From Deltaproteobacteria bacterium (GTDB taxonomy: Bacteria > Myxococcota > Myxococcia > SLRQ01), in the NCBI GenBank assembly GCA_029210625.1, contig JARGFU010000008.1, positions 62,001-126,000 of the forward strand: DNA of 64,000 nucleotides. Direction: 5' to 3'. A model generated the notes under the pieces. The model was given only the letters and a program-made list of their open reading frames with translations, was not told the origin of the DNA and did no database searches. Numbering within the stretch: position 1 is the stretch's first letter; each line of letters begins with the position of its first letter. Positions 1-8,367 of the stretch are shown one piece after another. Both the position numbers and the translations under genes were made by a program.

Positions 1-1108
1 CCCGCCAGCGCTTGAGGCCGCCGCCGAGCTGGGCGTAGGTCACGCCGTCGCTGCTCATGTCGCTGCCGCCCATGTACTGGTTGGTGAAGTAGCGCTTGGA
101 GGCGGCCGCGTCGTCCCACTTGCCCTGCCGCCGCGGCATGGAGCCGGAGATCAGCTCGGCCTCGATCCGGTCGCCCTCGATGCGGTCGGCCCGCTTCACC
201 ACGAGGGTGTGGCCGATGCCCCGGCGCTGCCAGCGCTCGAGGAGGGTGTCGCCCGGCCGGATGGCCTCCGGCACCAGGTTGTAGGTGTTGGTGGTCGAGG
301 CGAGGTTGACGCTGCCGAAGTAGGAGAGCAGCAGCAGCATGAAGTGGCCGGTGCGCTTGTTGAGGAAGATCTCGTCGAAGTAGGCGCCGGCGTGGGCGTC
401 CTCGCCGAGGAAGGGCTGGTCGTCGTCCTGGGAGCCACCGAGGCGCTTGGTGCGCAGGTAGCGGTCGCTGGGCCAGTCGCTCACGGCCGCGGCGCCGCGG
501 TCGCTGTAGTCCTTGTACTTGGACTTGTAGGAGGGCCCGAAGTTGCTGCCGTCCGACTTCAGGGCGCCGAAGTGCCCGAAGACCAGCCGGTTCGGCGGCG
601 AGCCGCCGGCCATGAAGAAGGGCAGGTTGTACCAGGAGGCGAAGGTCGCCCGCAGGAAGATCGAGGTCTCGGCGCACTCGAGGGCCGGGGCGGGCATGAC
701 CTTGCCCCAGGGCGTGGTCAGCTCGAAGGTCTGGTAGTAGCTCTCGTGGGCGCCCGTCTTCTGCATCGAGCTCACCCAGGCGGAGAACTTCTGGTCCCAG
801 TTGAGGCCGCTGTTGGCCGACCAGGCCATGCCGGCCTCACCCTCGATGTCCTCCCAGTCGCGCCGGACCTCCCAGACGGCCGAGGAGGCCGGGACGTTGG
901 CCTGGCGGATGGTCGTGGGGCCGTCGAGGCTGTCCGCCTTGCCGGCGTTGGGCTCGGGATCGAGGAGCGGCTTGCCGTACTCGTCCGAGAAGTCGGCCAG
1001 CGCCGGATCGTAGCCGTCGGGGAAGGCGTCCCCCTCGGCCGAGCCGCAGCCCAGGGGCAGCAGCAGCGTCACACAGGCCATCGCCGGAAGAAGGCTCTTC
1101 AGGTGCAT
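1..1108 (-). CDS. Lipoprotein with possible Cys/His active site (3' end outside window)
   Basis: This open frame starts with ATG at 1106-1108 and continues without a stop past the left edge, so the C-terminus is missing (369 codons visible). An AGGAGG-type ribosome site lies just upstream of the ATG. The N-terminus is a lipoprotein signal with the lipobox LPLGC, followed by an acidic linker (about residues 30-65). The rest is a globular secreted domain. Cys145 sits in ALECAETSIFLRATF and His300 in GIGHTLVVKRAD, an order and spacing like papain or NlpC-type thiol hydrolases. That comparison is inference from two local motifs; I recognise no family. Likely an outer-membrane or periplasmic lipoprotein. 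The gene reads away from serA, with about 100 nt between them. Confidence 0.75.
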   Translation of the reverse strand, partial: MHLKSLLPAMACVTLLLPLGCGSAEGDAFPDGYDPALADFSDEYGKPLLDPEPNAGKADSLDGPTTIRQANVPASSAVWEVRRDWEDIEGEAGMAWSANSGLNWDQKFSAWVSSMQKTGAHESYYQTFELTTPWGKVMPAPALECAETSIFLRATFASWYNLPFFMAGGSPPNRLVFGHFGALKSDGSNFGPSYKSKYKDYSDRGAAAVSDWPSDRYLRTKRLGGSQDDDQPFLGEDAHAGAYFDEIFLNKRTGHFMLLLLSYFGSVNLASTTNTYNLVPEAIRPGDTLLERWQRRGIGHTLVVKRADRIEGDRIEAELISGSMPRRQGKWDDAAASKRYFTNQYMGGSDMSSDGVTYAQLGGGLKRWR

Positions 1109-1208
1109 CTCGTCCCTCCTGGCGCCGCCGACAAAAGGGGCGACGCTGAAAACTCAAGCGATCATCTTAGGGGAGCGAAAACGTCCCGGCAATGATCTGG
1201 ACCCCGGA

Positions 1209-2411
1209 CTAGTGCGCGGAGACGCCCGCGGCGAAGACCCGCTCGTTGGCCCGGATCTCCTCGAGGGTCTCCTCCGAGGGCTCGCCCACGACGGCGATCC
1301 GCGCCACGGCGGCCGCGCCGCCGGAGAAGAGGATGTTCTGCATCTCCCCCACGTTGTGCCCGGCGCGCGAGAGGATGCCGAGCACCCCGGCGAGCACCCC
1401 GACCGCGTCGACGTGGCGCACCACCAGGGTGTGGGTCGCCGAGGTCTCCCGGGCCAGGTTCACGCAGTTGGGGATGGGCTCGCGCCGCTTGAAGGCCGCG
1501 ACGATCCGGACGACCTCGGCGCCGACGGCCTCCTCGGCCTCGTCGGTGCTCGCCCCGATGTGGTGGGTGCCGTAGACCCGCTCGTGCCGGCCGAGGGGAT
1601 CCTCGAAGCTGCCCTCCTTCCCCGAGGGCTCCCCGGGGAAGACGTCGAGGCCGGCGCGCAGCTCCCGGTCGGCCATCGCCGCCTCGAGCGCGGCGTGGTC
1701 GATGACCTCGGCGCGGGCGGTGTTGATCACGTAGCCGCCCCGCCGCATCACGGCGAAGACGCTCTCCCCGATCCGGCCGCGGGTCTCGGGGGTGGCCGCG
1801 AGGTGGACGCTGATCGCGTCGGCGCCCTCGGCGGCGAGCTCGGGGGTCTCGGCGTAGCCGACGCCGAGCGCCGCCGCCCGCTCGGGGGTGAGGGAGCGCG
1901 ACCAGGCCACCACCTCCATGCCCATCGCCCGGGCGATGCGCGCGGTGGCCTCACCGATCTGGCCGAGGCCCAGGATGGCGAGCTTGCGCCCGTGCAGCCC
2001 GCGGCCGGCGCCGAAGGTCTTCTTGTCCCAGCGCCCCTCCCGCAGGGCCGCCACGTTGTCGGCGATCCGGCGGTCGAGGTTCAGGAGGTGCCCGATGGCC
2101 AGCTCGGCCACCGCCGCGGCGTTCTTGCCGGGGCAGTTGGTCACGTAGACCCCGGTGGCCGAGGCGGCCTCGAGGTCGATGGTGTTCACCCCGGCGCCGG
2201 CCCGGATGAGCAGGCCCAGGGCGTTGGCCGCCGAGAAGTCCGGCGCCTGCACCTTCGTCGAGCGCACCACCAGCACGTGCGGATCGAGCTCGGCCAGCCG
2301 GGCGGTCAGGGCCTCGCCCGAGAGGGCGGGCTCGGTGAAGACCTCGGCCCCGAGATCCTGCAGCTGCGGCGCCACGAAGGCAGCCAGCTTGTCGGCCAGG
2401 AGAACACGCAT
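1209..2411 (-). CDS. serA: D-3-phosphoglycerate dehydrogenase (SerA type)
   Basis: 400 aa. It oxidises 3-phosphoglycerate to 3-phosphohydroxypyruvate with NAD+, the first committed step of serine synthesis in the cytosol. The D-2-hydroxyacid dehydrogenase fold is visible. An N-terminal substrate domain is followed by the nucleotide motif LAILGLGQIGEATARIARA (about residues 145-163), then the catalytic Arg in INTARAEVID and the His in GTHHIGAS. The C-terminal 75 residues form an ACT domain (THTLVVRHVDAVGVLAG), the usual serine-sensing module, without the long intervening domain of 520-residue SerA enzymes. The length matches the E. coli-type SerA. A close alternative is another ACT-containing 2-hydroxyacid dehydrogenase, but the ACT domain favours SerA. 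It lies 28 nt downstream of slyD on the same strand. Confidence 0.9.
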   Translation of the reverse strand: MRVLLADKLAAFVAPQLQDLGAEVFTEPALSGEALTARLAELDPHVLVVRSTKVQAPDFSAANALGLLIRAGAGVNTIDLEAASATGVYVTNCPGKNAAAVAELAIGHLLNLDRRIADNVAALREGRWDKKTFGAGRGLHGRKLAILGLGQIGEATARIARAMGMEVVAWSRSLTPERAAALGVGYAETPELAAEGADAISVHLAATPETRGRIGESVFAVMRRGGYVINTARAEVIDHAALEAAMADRELRAGLDVFPGEPSGKEGSFEDPLGRHERVYGTHHIGASTDEAEEAVGAEVVRIVAAFKRREPIPNCVNLARETSATHTLVVRHVDAVGVLAGVLGILSRAGHNVGEMQNILFSGGAAAVARIAVVGEPSEETLEEIRANERVFAAGVSAH

Positions 2412-2439
2412 CCCCGAAGTGCTCCTCGGTGGCTCTGGG

Positions 2440-2931
2440 TCAGTGGTGGTGGTGGCCGTCGGGGCCGTGGGGGTGCCCGTGCTCGAGCTCCTCCTCGGTC
2501 GCCGGCCGGAGGCTCTTCACCGTCACCTCGAAGTGGAGCTTCTTGCCGGCGAGGGGATGGTTGTGGTCGATGAAGACCCCGTCCTCCTCGAGCCCGGTGA
2601 TCCAAAGCTCCATCACCTCGCCCTCGTCGTTCTCGGCCAGGAAGGGCATCCCGATCTCGAGCTCGGCGTCGTCGGGGAAGGCGTCGCGCTCGACGCGCTG
2701 AGGGCCGGGGCCCTCCCGCTCGCCGTAGCCGTCCTCGGGCTCGACGTCGACGGTCAGCTCGTCGCCGACCGCCTTGCCGTCCAGGGCGTCCTCCAGACCG
2801 GGCACGATGTTCTCGGCTCCGTGGAGGTAGAAGAACTCCTCGTCACCGCTCTCGTCGATGAGGTCACCGTCTTCTCCGGTGAGGCTGTAGACGATGCCGA
2901 CGACGAGACCCTTTTCGATGGTGTCACTCAT
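2440..2931 (-). CDS. slyD: FKBP-type peptidyl-prolyl isomerase, SlyD-like
   Basis: 163 aa. A cytosolic prolyl isomerase and chaperone. The order is SlyD-like: a split FKBP domain (EKGLVVGIVYSLTGEDGDLID, then the second half DHNHPLAGKKLHFEVTVKSL) interrupted by an insert-in-flap chaperone domain of about 65 residues. The short C-terminal tail is His-rich (HGHPHGPDGHHHH), as in metal-binding SlyD proteins, so Ni or Zn binding is plausible. The start MSDTIEKG is chosen because the FKBP fold begins there; sequence further upstream in the same frame is an antisense-type artefact over the vWA gene. Confidence 0.92.
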   Translation of the reverse strand: MSDTIEKGLVVGIVYSLTGEDGDLIDESGDEEFFYLHGAENIVPGLEDALDGKAVGDELTVDVEPEDGYGEREGPGPQRVERDAFPDDAELEIGMPFLAENDEGEVMELWITGLEEDGVFIDHNHPLAGKKLHFEVTVKSLRPATEEELEHGHPHGPDGHHHH

Positions 2932-3014
2932 GGGGTGGCTGTGTAGCCCGGGAGACCGTCCACGTCCACGTCCACGTGTACGTGCACGGCCTCTCCCCCG
3001 GGTGACCGGGCCCG

Positions 3015-4505
3015 CTACCGTCCGTAGAGGTCGGTCTGCGGCGCCCCCTCCTCCAGGAGGGTGAGCAGCGCGCTGGCGAACTCGACCTCGGCCTGCAGGG
3101 AGGCGTCCTCGTAGACCTCGATGTCCGCCCGGTAGCGGTCGAGGGCGGCCTGCAGCACCGCGATCGCGGCGGCCGGGTCCGCGGCGTACTGCCGGGTGGC
3201 CTCCTGCATCCCCTCGCAGAGGAGGGCCAGGGCGACGGTCTTCCCGACCGAGGCCTGCTCGAAGTAGTGGCCGGCCGCATCGCGGGGCTCCTCCCCGGTG
3301 ACCCGCTGGAGGACGGGCTGCTCGACCCGGTGACCCTCGGGGGTCTCGTAGCGAAGCTGCCCGGCGATCTCGAGGCCGGTGAGGACGTGGGTGGCCGCGG
3401 AGGTGAGGGGCTGCAGCTGCACCAGCATCGCGCCGCGCTTGCGGGAGAGGAAGACGCTGGCCGCGTTCAGCTGGGGCGCCGTGGCAGCACCCACTTCCGG
3501 CGCCGGGAAGCCGTAGGCCTCGGTGACCTGGAAGCCCTGGGAGGCCCCGAGGGAGAGCTCGAGGTCGTAGGCGATGGGGGTCAGCATCCAGGGCCAGCTC
3601 TCCTCCATCAGGTCGGTGAGATCCTCCTGATCGAAGAGGGCGAAGGCGTTGCCGCCCCGCAGGTGGCTCATGGCCTCGAAGGTCTCGGGCCCGAGGCCCG
3701 CCCCCAGCCCGAAGACGGTGGTGCCCGCCCCGAGCGCGGCGGCCTCGGCCACCAGCCCCTCGAACTCGCTGGCCTCGGTCGCGCCCACGTTGGGGCGCAC
3801 GTCGGTGAAGAGCATGATCCGCACGTTGCTGGCGCCCTGCAGGTCCCGGGCGACCGCGATGGCCCGCTCCAGGCCGGCCTCCATGTTGGTGGAGCCCCCG
3901 GAGGAGAGCGCGTCGATCTCCCGCGTCACCGCGCCGGAGGTGGCCTCGGTGGGGGAGAGGCGCAGGCGCGAGGTGCTCCCGTAGGTGACGATGGCGACGC
4001 GATCGTTCGCGTCGAGGCGGGAGACGATCTCCTTCATCAGCAGGCGGGAGAGGGCGCCCGGGCTCGGGTACTCGCCGACCTCCTTGTAGTCCCAGCCCAT
4101 GGAGCCGGAGACGTCGACGGTGAAGATCAGGGTCTGCGCCGGGCGCTCCCAGGTCTCGGGATCGATCGTCGAGGACATCCCGACCTGCAGCCAGGCGGCG
4201 GACTCCCCGGCGGCGGTGGGCGCCAGGCCCAGGGCGGTGCGCAGGCAGAGGAGGGTCTGGCAGGGGGTCCCCTGGAGCGGCAGGTCGTGCTCCGAGAAGA
4301 TCCCCTCCACCGGGAAGGCCTCCGGCGGCGGGACCGTGCCCGCGGCGACGTACTCCCGGGCCAGGGCCAGATCCTGCACCCCGCCCTGGGTCGCGCCGAA
4401 GTCGCTGCCCCCCATGCCGCTCATGGCGCAGCCGGCGGCCGCGCCGAGCACCGCCACCAGACCCCCGATGTTCAGCCACCCACTGCGACCCTTCTTCCGC
4501 TTCAT
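3015..4505 (-). CDS. von Willebrand factor A domain lipoprotein
   Basis: 496 aa. The start ATG at 4503-4505 follows a strong GGGAGGAGACG ribosome site; a longer in-frame start lacks one and would bury the signal peptide. A lipoprotein signal (Lys/Arg-rich n-region, hydrophobic core, AAAGC box, Cys26) places the protein in the envelope. The vWA domain spans about residues 125-330 and has the MIDAS motif DVSGSM (Asp131, Ser133, Ser135). A helical C-terminal region of about 150 residues follows. The architecture resembles YfbK-like vWA lipoproteins. The domain normally binds divalent metal and mediates protein contacts, so a surface assembly or adhesion role is plausible but not shown. Confidence 0.88.
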   Translation of the reverse strand: MKRKKGRSGWLNIGGLVAVLGAAAGCAMSGMGGSDFGATQGGVQDLALAREYVAAGTVPPPEAFPVEGIFSEHDLPLQGTPCQTLLCLRTALGLAPTAAGESAAWLQVGMSSTIDPETWERPAQTLIFTVDVSGSMGWDYKEVGEYPSPGALSRLLMKEIVSRLDANDRVAIVTYGSTSRLRLSPTEATSGAVTREIDALSSGGSTNMEAGLERAIAVARDLQGASNVRIMLFTDVRPNVGATEASEFEGLVAEAAALGAGTTVFGLGAGLGPETFEAMSHLRGGNAFALFDQEDLTDLMEESWPWMLTPIAYDLELSLGASQGFQVTEAYGFPAPEVGAATAPQLNAASVFLSRKRGAMLVQLQPLTSAATHVLTGLEIAGQLRYETPEGHRVEQPVLQRVTGEEPRDAAGHYFEQASVGKTVALALLCEGMQEATRQYAADPAAAIAVLQAALDRYRADIEVYEDASLQAEVEFASALLTLLEEGAPQTDLYGR

Positions 4506-4721
4506 CGTCGTCTCCTCCCGACCCTTTTTCTTTCGTGACCGGGCGCCGCTCGCCGGGGCCCGGTGGTTGCCGGTGCGGTGGGGAGAGCAGGCTTCGTGCC
4601 AGATCGCGAGGCTCCTCAAGCTACCGAAACAACAGGAGTCGCAGGGACGCGCCGGTCAGGGACCCATGACAGCCGGGTCAGTGGCCCTGACAGACCTGTC
4701 GCGAGATCCGGGGGGCCGGGC

Positions 4722-5096
4722 TCAGCCGCCGGTGATCCGGTTGGCCGTGAAGATCATCCGGGTGTCGCCGATGGCGATCTCGTCCATGTGCTTGAGGCGC
4801 TGCCGGACGTTGGGCATCAGGGGCTTGCCGTTGAGCCGGGTCCCGTTGCGGCTGTCGAGGTCGACCACCTCGAAGACGGTGCCCCGGACGTGGATCGCAC
4901 AGTGGAACCCGCTGACCGCGGGATCCTCGAGGATCAGCTCGCAGGACTCGTCCCGGCCGACGGTGATCTTCTCCCGGGTGATCCGGGTGAAGCCGTCCGG
5001 GTCCGCGCCCTCCACGATGGCCACCGCGAGGACGTAGGGGTAGGCGAAGGCCTCCCTCACCGTCTGCACCTTCATCGTCCGGGGACGTTCCGCCAT
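4722..5096 (-). CDS. FHA domain protein
   Basis: 124 aa, essentially a single forkhead-associated domain, which binds phosphothreonine peptides. The core motifs are present in order: the strand ending in [17 protein letters not shown] (GR of the FHA signature), SGFHCAI (SxxH) and [15 protein letters not shown] (NG). There is no transmembrane segment or partner domain, so it is probably a cytosolic adaptor for Ser/Thr kinase signalling. It is divergent from gloA, with 45 nt between the starts. No kinase gene is adjacent, so the partner is unknown. Confidence 0.88.
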   Translation of the reverse strand: MAERPRTMKVQTVREAFAYPYVLAVAIVEGADPDGFTRITREKITVGRDESCELILEDPAVSGFHCAIHVRGTVFEVVDLDSRNGTRLNGKPLMPNVRQRLKHMDEIAIGDTRMIFTANRITGG

Positions 5097-5141
5097 GATG
5101 CACAGATTCTACCAGCTTCGAAGCACGAAGGGACGAACCCC

Positions 5142-5570
5142 ATGCGCTACCTGCACACCATGGTCCGGGTCACCGATCTCGAGGCGAGCCTCGCCTTCTA
5201 CTGCGACGCCCTCGGCCTGCGGGAGGTCCGCCGCTCCGAGCACGAGCAGGGCCGCTTCACCCTGGTCTTCCTCACGGCGCCCGGCGAGGGCGAGGGGGGC
5301 GCCCCGTTGCTCGAGCTGACCTTCAACTGGGATCCCGAGGACTACGCGGGCGGCCGCAACTTCGGCCACCTCGCCTACGAGGTCGAGGACATCCACGCCG
5401 CCTGCCAGCGCCTGGCCGACCACGGCGTCACGATCGCCCGGCCGCCCCGGGACGGCCGGATGGCCTTCGTCCGCTCCCCCGACGGCATCAGCGTCGAGCT
5501 GCTCCAGGCGGGCGCGGCCCTCGAGCCCGTCGAGCCCTGGAGCTCGATGCCCAACAGCGGCAGCTGGTAA
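5142..5570 (+). CDS. gloA: Lactoylglutathione lyase (glyoxalase I)
   Basis: 142 aa. It converts the hemithioacetal of methylglyoxal and glutathione to S-lactoylglutathione. The two beta-alpha-beta-beta-beta modules are present and the four metal ligands can be placed: His5 (YLHTMVRV), Glu58 (PLLELT), His76 (FGHLAYEV) and Glu119 (ISVELL). The length fits the bacterial Ni-type enzyme (about 135 aa). The start MRYLHTM is chosen because homologues begin there; the longer upstream frame is antisense to the FHA gene. Confidence 0.92.
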   Translation: MRYLHTMVRVTDLEASLAFYCDALGLREVRRSEHEQGRFTLVFLTAPGEGEGGAPLLELTFNWDPEDYAGGRNFGHLAYEVEDIHAACQRLADHGVTIARPPRDGRMAFVRSPDGISVELLQAGAALEPVEPWSSMPNSGSW

Positions 5571-5582
5571 CCGCCTGGCGGC

Positions 5583-7814
5583 CTACTGGCCGTCGAGCAG
5601 GAGGACGATCTCGCCGTCCTTCAGGTCGATGGTGACCTTGCCGCCCTTGGTCAGGCGGCCGAAGAGGATCTCGTCGCCCAGGGGGGTCTTCACCTCGTCC
5701 TCGATCACCCGGGCGAGCGGGCGGGCGCCCATCTTCGGATCGTAGCCGGCCTCGGCCAGGTAGGTGCGGGCGGCGTCGGTCAGGGCGACCGCCACCTTGC
5801 GCTCCTCGAGCTGCAGCTCGAGCTCGGTGACGAACTTGTCGACGATCAGCCCCATGACCTCGGGCGAGAGGGCGCCGAAGCGCAGGCGGGCGTCGAGGCG
5901 GTTGCGGAACTCGGGAGAGAAGAAGCGCTTGAAGGCCCGGTCGTCCTCGCCCTCGGTGCTGCGATCCCCGAAGCCGACCACGTTGCGGTCGAGCTCTCGC
6001 GCGCCGACGTTCGAGGTCATGATCAGGATGACGTGGCGGAAGTCGGCCTTGCGCCCGTTGTTGTCGGTCAGCGTCCCGTGGTCCATGACCTGCAGCAGGA
6101 CGTTGAAGATGTCCGGGTGGGCCTTCTCGATCTCGTCGAGGAGCACCACCGCGTGGGGGTTCTTGTTCACCGACTCGGTGAGCAGGCCGCCCTGGTCGAA
6201 GCCCACGTAGCCCGGAGGGGCGCCGATGAGGCGGGAGACCGTGTGGCTCTCCATGTACTCGGACATGTCGAAGCGGATCAGCTCGAGGCCCAGCGTGCGG
6301 GCGATCTGCCGTGCGACCTCGGTCTTGCCCACGCCGGTGGGGCCGGTGAAGAGGAAGGAGCCCACCGGCTTCTCGGGGTCGCGCAGGCCGGCCCGGGAGA
6401 GCTTGATGGCCGCCACCAGCCGGTCGATGGCCTCGTCCTGACCGAAGACCCGGGTCTTCAGATCGGCGGCGAGGTTGGCGAGCTGCGCCCGCTCGCTCTT
6501 GCCCACGCTCTTGGTGGGCACCTGCGCCATCGAGGCGACGATCTTCTCGACCTCGGCCACGCTCACCGCCTCGAGCTCCGGGTCCAGCTTCACCGCCGCG
6601 CCGGCCTCGTCGATGACGTCGATGGCCGAGTCGGGGAGGTGCCGATCCTTGAGGAAGCGCTTGGCGAGCTTCACGGCCTGCTCGAGGGTGGCCTCGCCGT
6701 AGGTGATGCCGTGGAACTCGGCGTAGCGATCCTCGAGGCCCTCGAGGATCTGCAGCGCCTCGTCCTCGCTGGGCTCCTTCACCTCGATCTTCTGGAAGCG
6801 CCGGGAGAGGGCGCGGTCCTTCTCGAAGTGACCCCGGTACTCCTCGTAGGTCGTGGAGCCGATGCAGCGCAGGTCGCCGCTCTGCAGGACCGGCTTGAGC
6901 AGGTTCGAGGCGTCCATGGCCGAGCCGGAGGCCGAGCCGGCGCCGATCACCGTGTGGATCTCGTCGATGAAGAGGATGGCGTTCTCGTGCTCCTTCAGGG
7001 CGCCGAGGACCGCCTTGATCCTCGCCTCGAAGTCGCCCCGGTACTTGGTGCCGGCCAGGGCGGCCCCCATGTCGAGGGCGTAGATCTGCGCGCCGGCCAG
7101 GGCGTCGGGCACCTCGCCTCCCTCGATCTTGCGGGCCAGGCCCTCGACGATGGCCGTCTTCCCGACCCCCGAGTCGCCCACCAGGATGGGGTTGTTCTTC
7201 CGGCGCCGGGCCAGGACGTGGACGATGCGATCGACCTCGAGCTGGCGGCCGATGAGGGGATCGATCTTGCCCGCGGCGGCGAGCGCGTTGAGGTGGGTGC
7301 AGTAGGCCTCGAGCGGGTCCTTCTTGGGTGCGCTGCCGGCCTCCCCCTCGGTGGGGTCGCCGGTGGGCACCAGCGACTCGCTCTGTCCGCCCCCGTGGGA
7401 GATGTAGCTGACGACCGCGAGGCGGCTCACGCCCATCTCCTCGAGGAAGCTCACCGCCGGGGAGTCGGGCTCCGAGAACATCGCCACCAGGACGTTGGGG
7501 CCGGCGACCTCCTCCTTGCCGGAGTGCTGCACGTGGAAGACCGCGCGCTGCACCACCCGCTGGAAGCCCAGGGTGGGCTCGGTCTCCAGCAGGCCTCCCT
7601 TCGGCTTTCCCGGCTCGAGCTCGTCGAGGTAGGTGTCGAGCTGCTCCTTGAGCTGCTCGAGGTCGGCCCCACAGTGGGCGAGCACCTCGACGGTGTCCGG
7701 ATCGTGGCAGAGGGCGAAGAGCAGGTGCTCGAGCCCCGCATACTCGTGCTGGCGCCGCGAGGCCTCGCCCATCGCGATCTGGAGCGCCGCTTCCAGCTCG
7801 GCTTTCAGCTTCAT
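5583..7814 (-). CDS. clpA: ATP-dependent Clp protease ATP-binding subunit ClpA
   Basis: 743 aa. An AAA+ unfoldase that feeds substrates to the ClpP chamber. Domains in order: Clp N-domain (about 1-145), AAA1 with GDSGVGKT and IDEIHTVIGAG, AAA2 with GPTGVGKTE and LLDEIEKAHPD, then the C-terminal small domain. A ClpP-docking loop tripeptide of the [LIV]GF type is visible (NVVGFGDRS), so it should pair with ClpP rather than act as a ClpB-type disaggregase; there is no ClpB coiled-coil insert. It overlaps clpS by 4 nt (ATGA), so translation is probably coupled. No clpP gene lies in the window. Confidence 0.95.
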   Translation of the reverse strand: MKLKAELEAALQIAMGEASRRQHEYAGLEHLLFALCHDPDTVEVLAHCGADLEQLKEQLDTYLDELEPGKPKGGLLETEPTLGFQRVVQRAVFHVQHSGKEEVAGPNVLVAMFSEPDSPAVSFLEEMGVSRLAVVSYISHGGGQSESLVPTGDPTEGEAGSAPKKDPLEAYCTHLNALAAAGKIDPLIGRQLEVDRIVHVLARRRKNNPILVGDSGVGKTAIVEGLARKIEGGEVPDALAGAQIYALDMGAALAGTKYRGDFEARIKAVLGALKEHENAILFIDEIHTVIGAGSASGSAMDASNLLKPVLQSGDLRCIGSTTYEEYRGHFEKDRALSRRFQKIEVKEPSEDEALQILEGLEDRYAEFHGITYGEATLEQAVKLAKRFLKDRHLPDSAIDVIDEAGAAVKLDPELEAVSVAEVEKIVASMAQVPTKSVGKSERAQLANLAADLKTRVFGQDEAIDRLVAAIKLSRAGLRDPEKPVGSFLFTGPTGVGKTEVARQIARTLGLELIRFDMSEYMESHTVSRLIGAPPGYVGFDQGGLLTESVNKNPHAVVLLDEIEKAHPDIFNVLLQVMDHGTLTDNNGRKADFRHVILIMTSNVGARELDRNVVGFGDRSTEGEDDRAFKRFFSPEFRNRLDARLRFGALSPEVMGLIVDKFVTELELQLEERKVAVALTDAARTYLAEAGYDPKMGARPLARVIEDEVKTPLGDEILFGRLTKGGKVTIDLKDGEIVLLLDGQ

Positions 7815-8149
7815 TCGGCCTCCATGGTGATGAGCAGGGGGTGACCCTCGTCCCGGGCCTGCCGGGTGGCCTCCGCCACCTTCGTCTCCGCAACATCCCG
7901 AGTGTAGACCCCGGCGACGCCGACGCCCTTACGATGCACCATCAGCATGATGAAGGTCGCCTCGGCGTTGGTCTTGGAGAAGTGCTTCATCAGCAGATCC
8001 ACCACGAACTCCATGGTGGTGTAGTCGTCGTTGTGCAGCAGGACCTTGAAGCGCCGGGGCTTCTTCGTCTGCCGGCGCTCCTCGACCGCCAGATCACCCT
8101 CGTGTTCGGGATCCTGGGGGTCACCAGGGATGGGGTCGTCTCCGATCAT
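7811..8149 (-). CDS. clpS: ATP-dependent Clp protease adaptor ClpS
   Basis: 112 aa. It binds the ClpA N-domain and delivers N-degron substrates. Recognised by KVLLHNDDYTTMEFVVDLL and the region MLMVHRKGVGVAGVYTRDVAETK. These hold the Asn-Asp and Met residues of the N-degron pocket and the conserved His. The N-terminal tail of about 40 residues is acidic and polar, as expected. The start at 8147-8149 (MIGDDPIPG) is chosen from homologue length; a 44-residue longer version lacks family support. First gene of a clpS-clpA operon. Confidence 0.93.
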   Translation of the reverse strand: MIGDDPIPGDPQDPEHEGDLAVEERRQTKKPRRFKVLLHNDDYTTMEFVVDLLMKHFSKTNAEATFIMLMVHRKGVGVAGVYTRDVAETKVAEATRQARDEGHPLLITMEAE

Positions 8150-8228
8150 CGCACCCCACAGTGTAACCGCCCCCGGTGAGGGGCAAGGGGCCATTTTGGG
8201 CGGCCCGGCTGGCAGCGCCGCCCTCCCC

Positions 8229-8340
8229 GGCCCATTTTGAGGGCTCGCCGTTGACCGGGCCGGATGGGCCAGGTAATCCAAGGCGCTTACGAAGCCCTTC
8301 GCGGGGCTGTGGTGTGAAGAGCGACCCGCGAAAACAGACG
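8229..8340 (+). promoter_or_regulatory. Structured ahcY leader with possible H-type pseudoknot
   Basis: The 218-nt gap before ahcY contains nested complementary segments. AGCCC (8293-8297) can pair with GGGCT (8304-8308). The six-base loop between them, TTCGCG (8298-8303), is complementary to CGCGAA (8327-8332), giving an H-type pseudoknot. Alternatively TTCGCGGG (8298-8305) pairs over 8 bp with CCCGCGAA (8325-8332), excluding the first stem. CGCT (8284-8287) and AGCG (8320-8323) could close an outer helix. Further upstream, GGCCCAT (8229-8235) pairs with ATGGGCC (8264-8270). Mutually exclusive pairing before an S-adenosylhomocysteine hydrolase gene suggests a cis-regulatory RNA. The known SAH riboswitch consensus is not evident. 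High GC makes chance complementarity possible. Confidence 0.4.
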
Positions 8341-8367
8341 TTTCCTTCCTTCGAGAGTGTTTTTGAA

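Noticed and set aside
2955-2985. ACGTCC microrepeat between slyD and the vWA gene
   Set aside because: Only about three to four imperfect six-base units; no structure or gene association that supports a function.
4655-4691. GTCAGGG/CCCTGAC inverted repeat after the FHA gene as terminator
   Set aside because: A 7-bp stem with a 23-nt loop and no T-run is weak evidence in GC-rich DNA.
8284-8332. Classical SAH riboswitch before ahcY
   Set aside because: The conserved sequence blocks of that class could not be recognised, so only a generic structured leader is reported.
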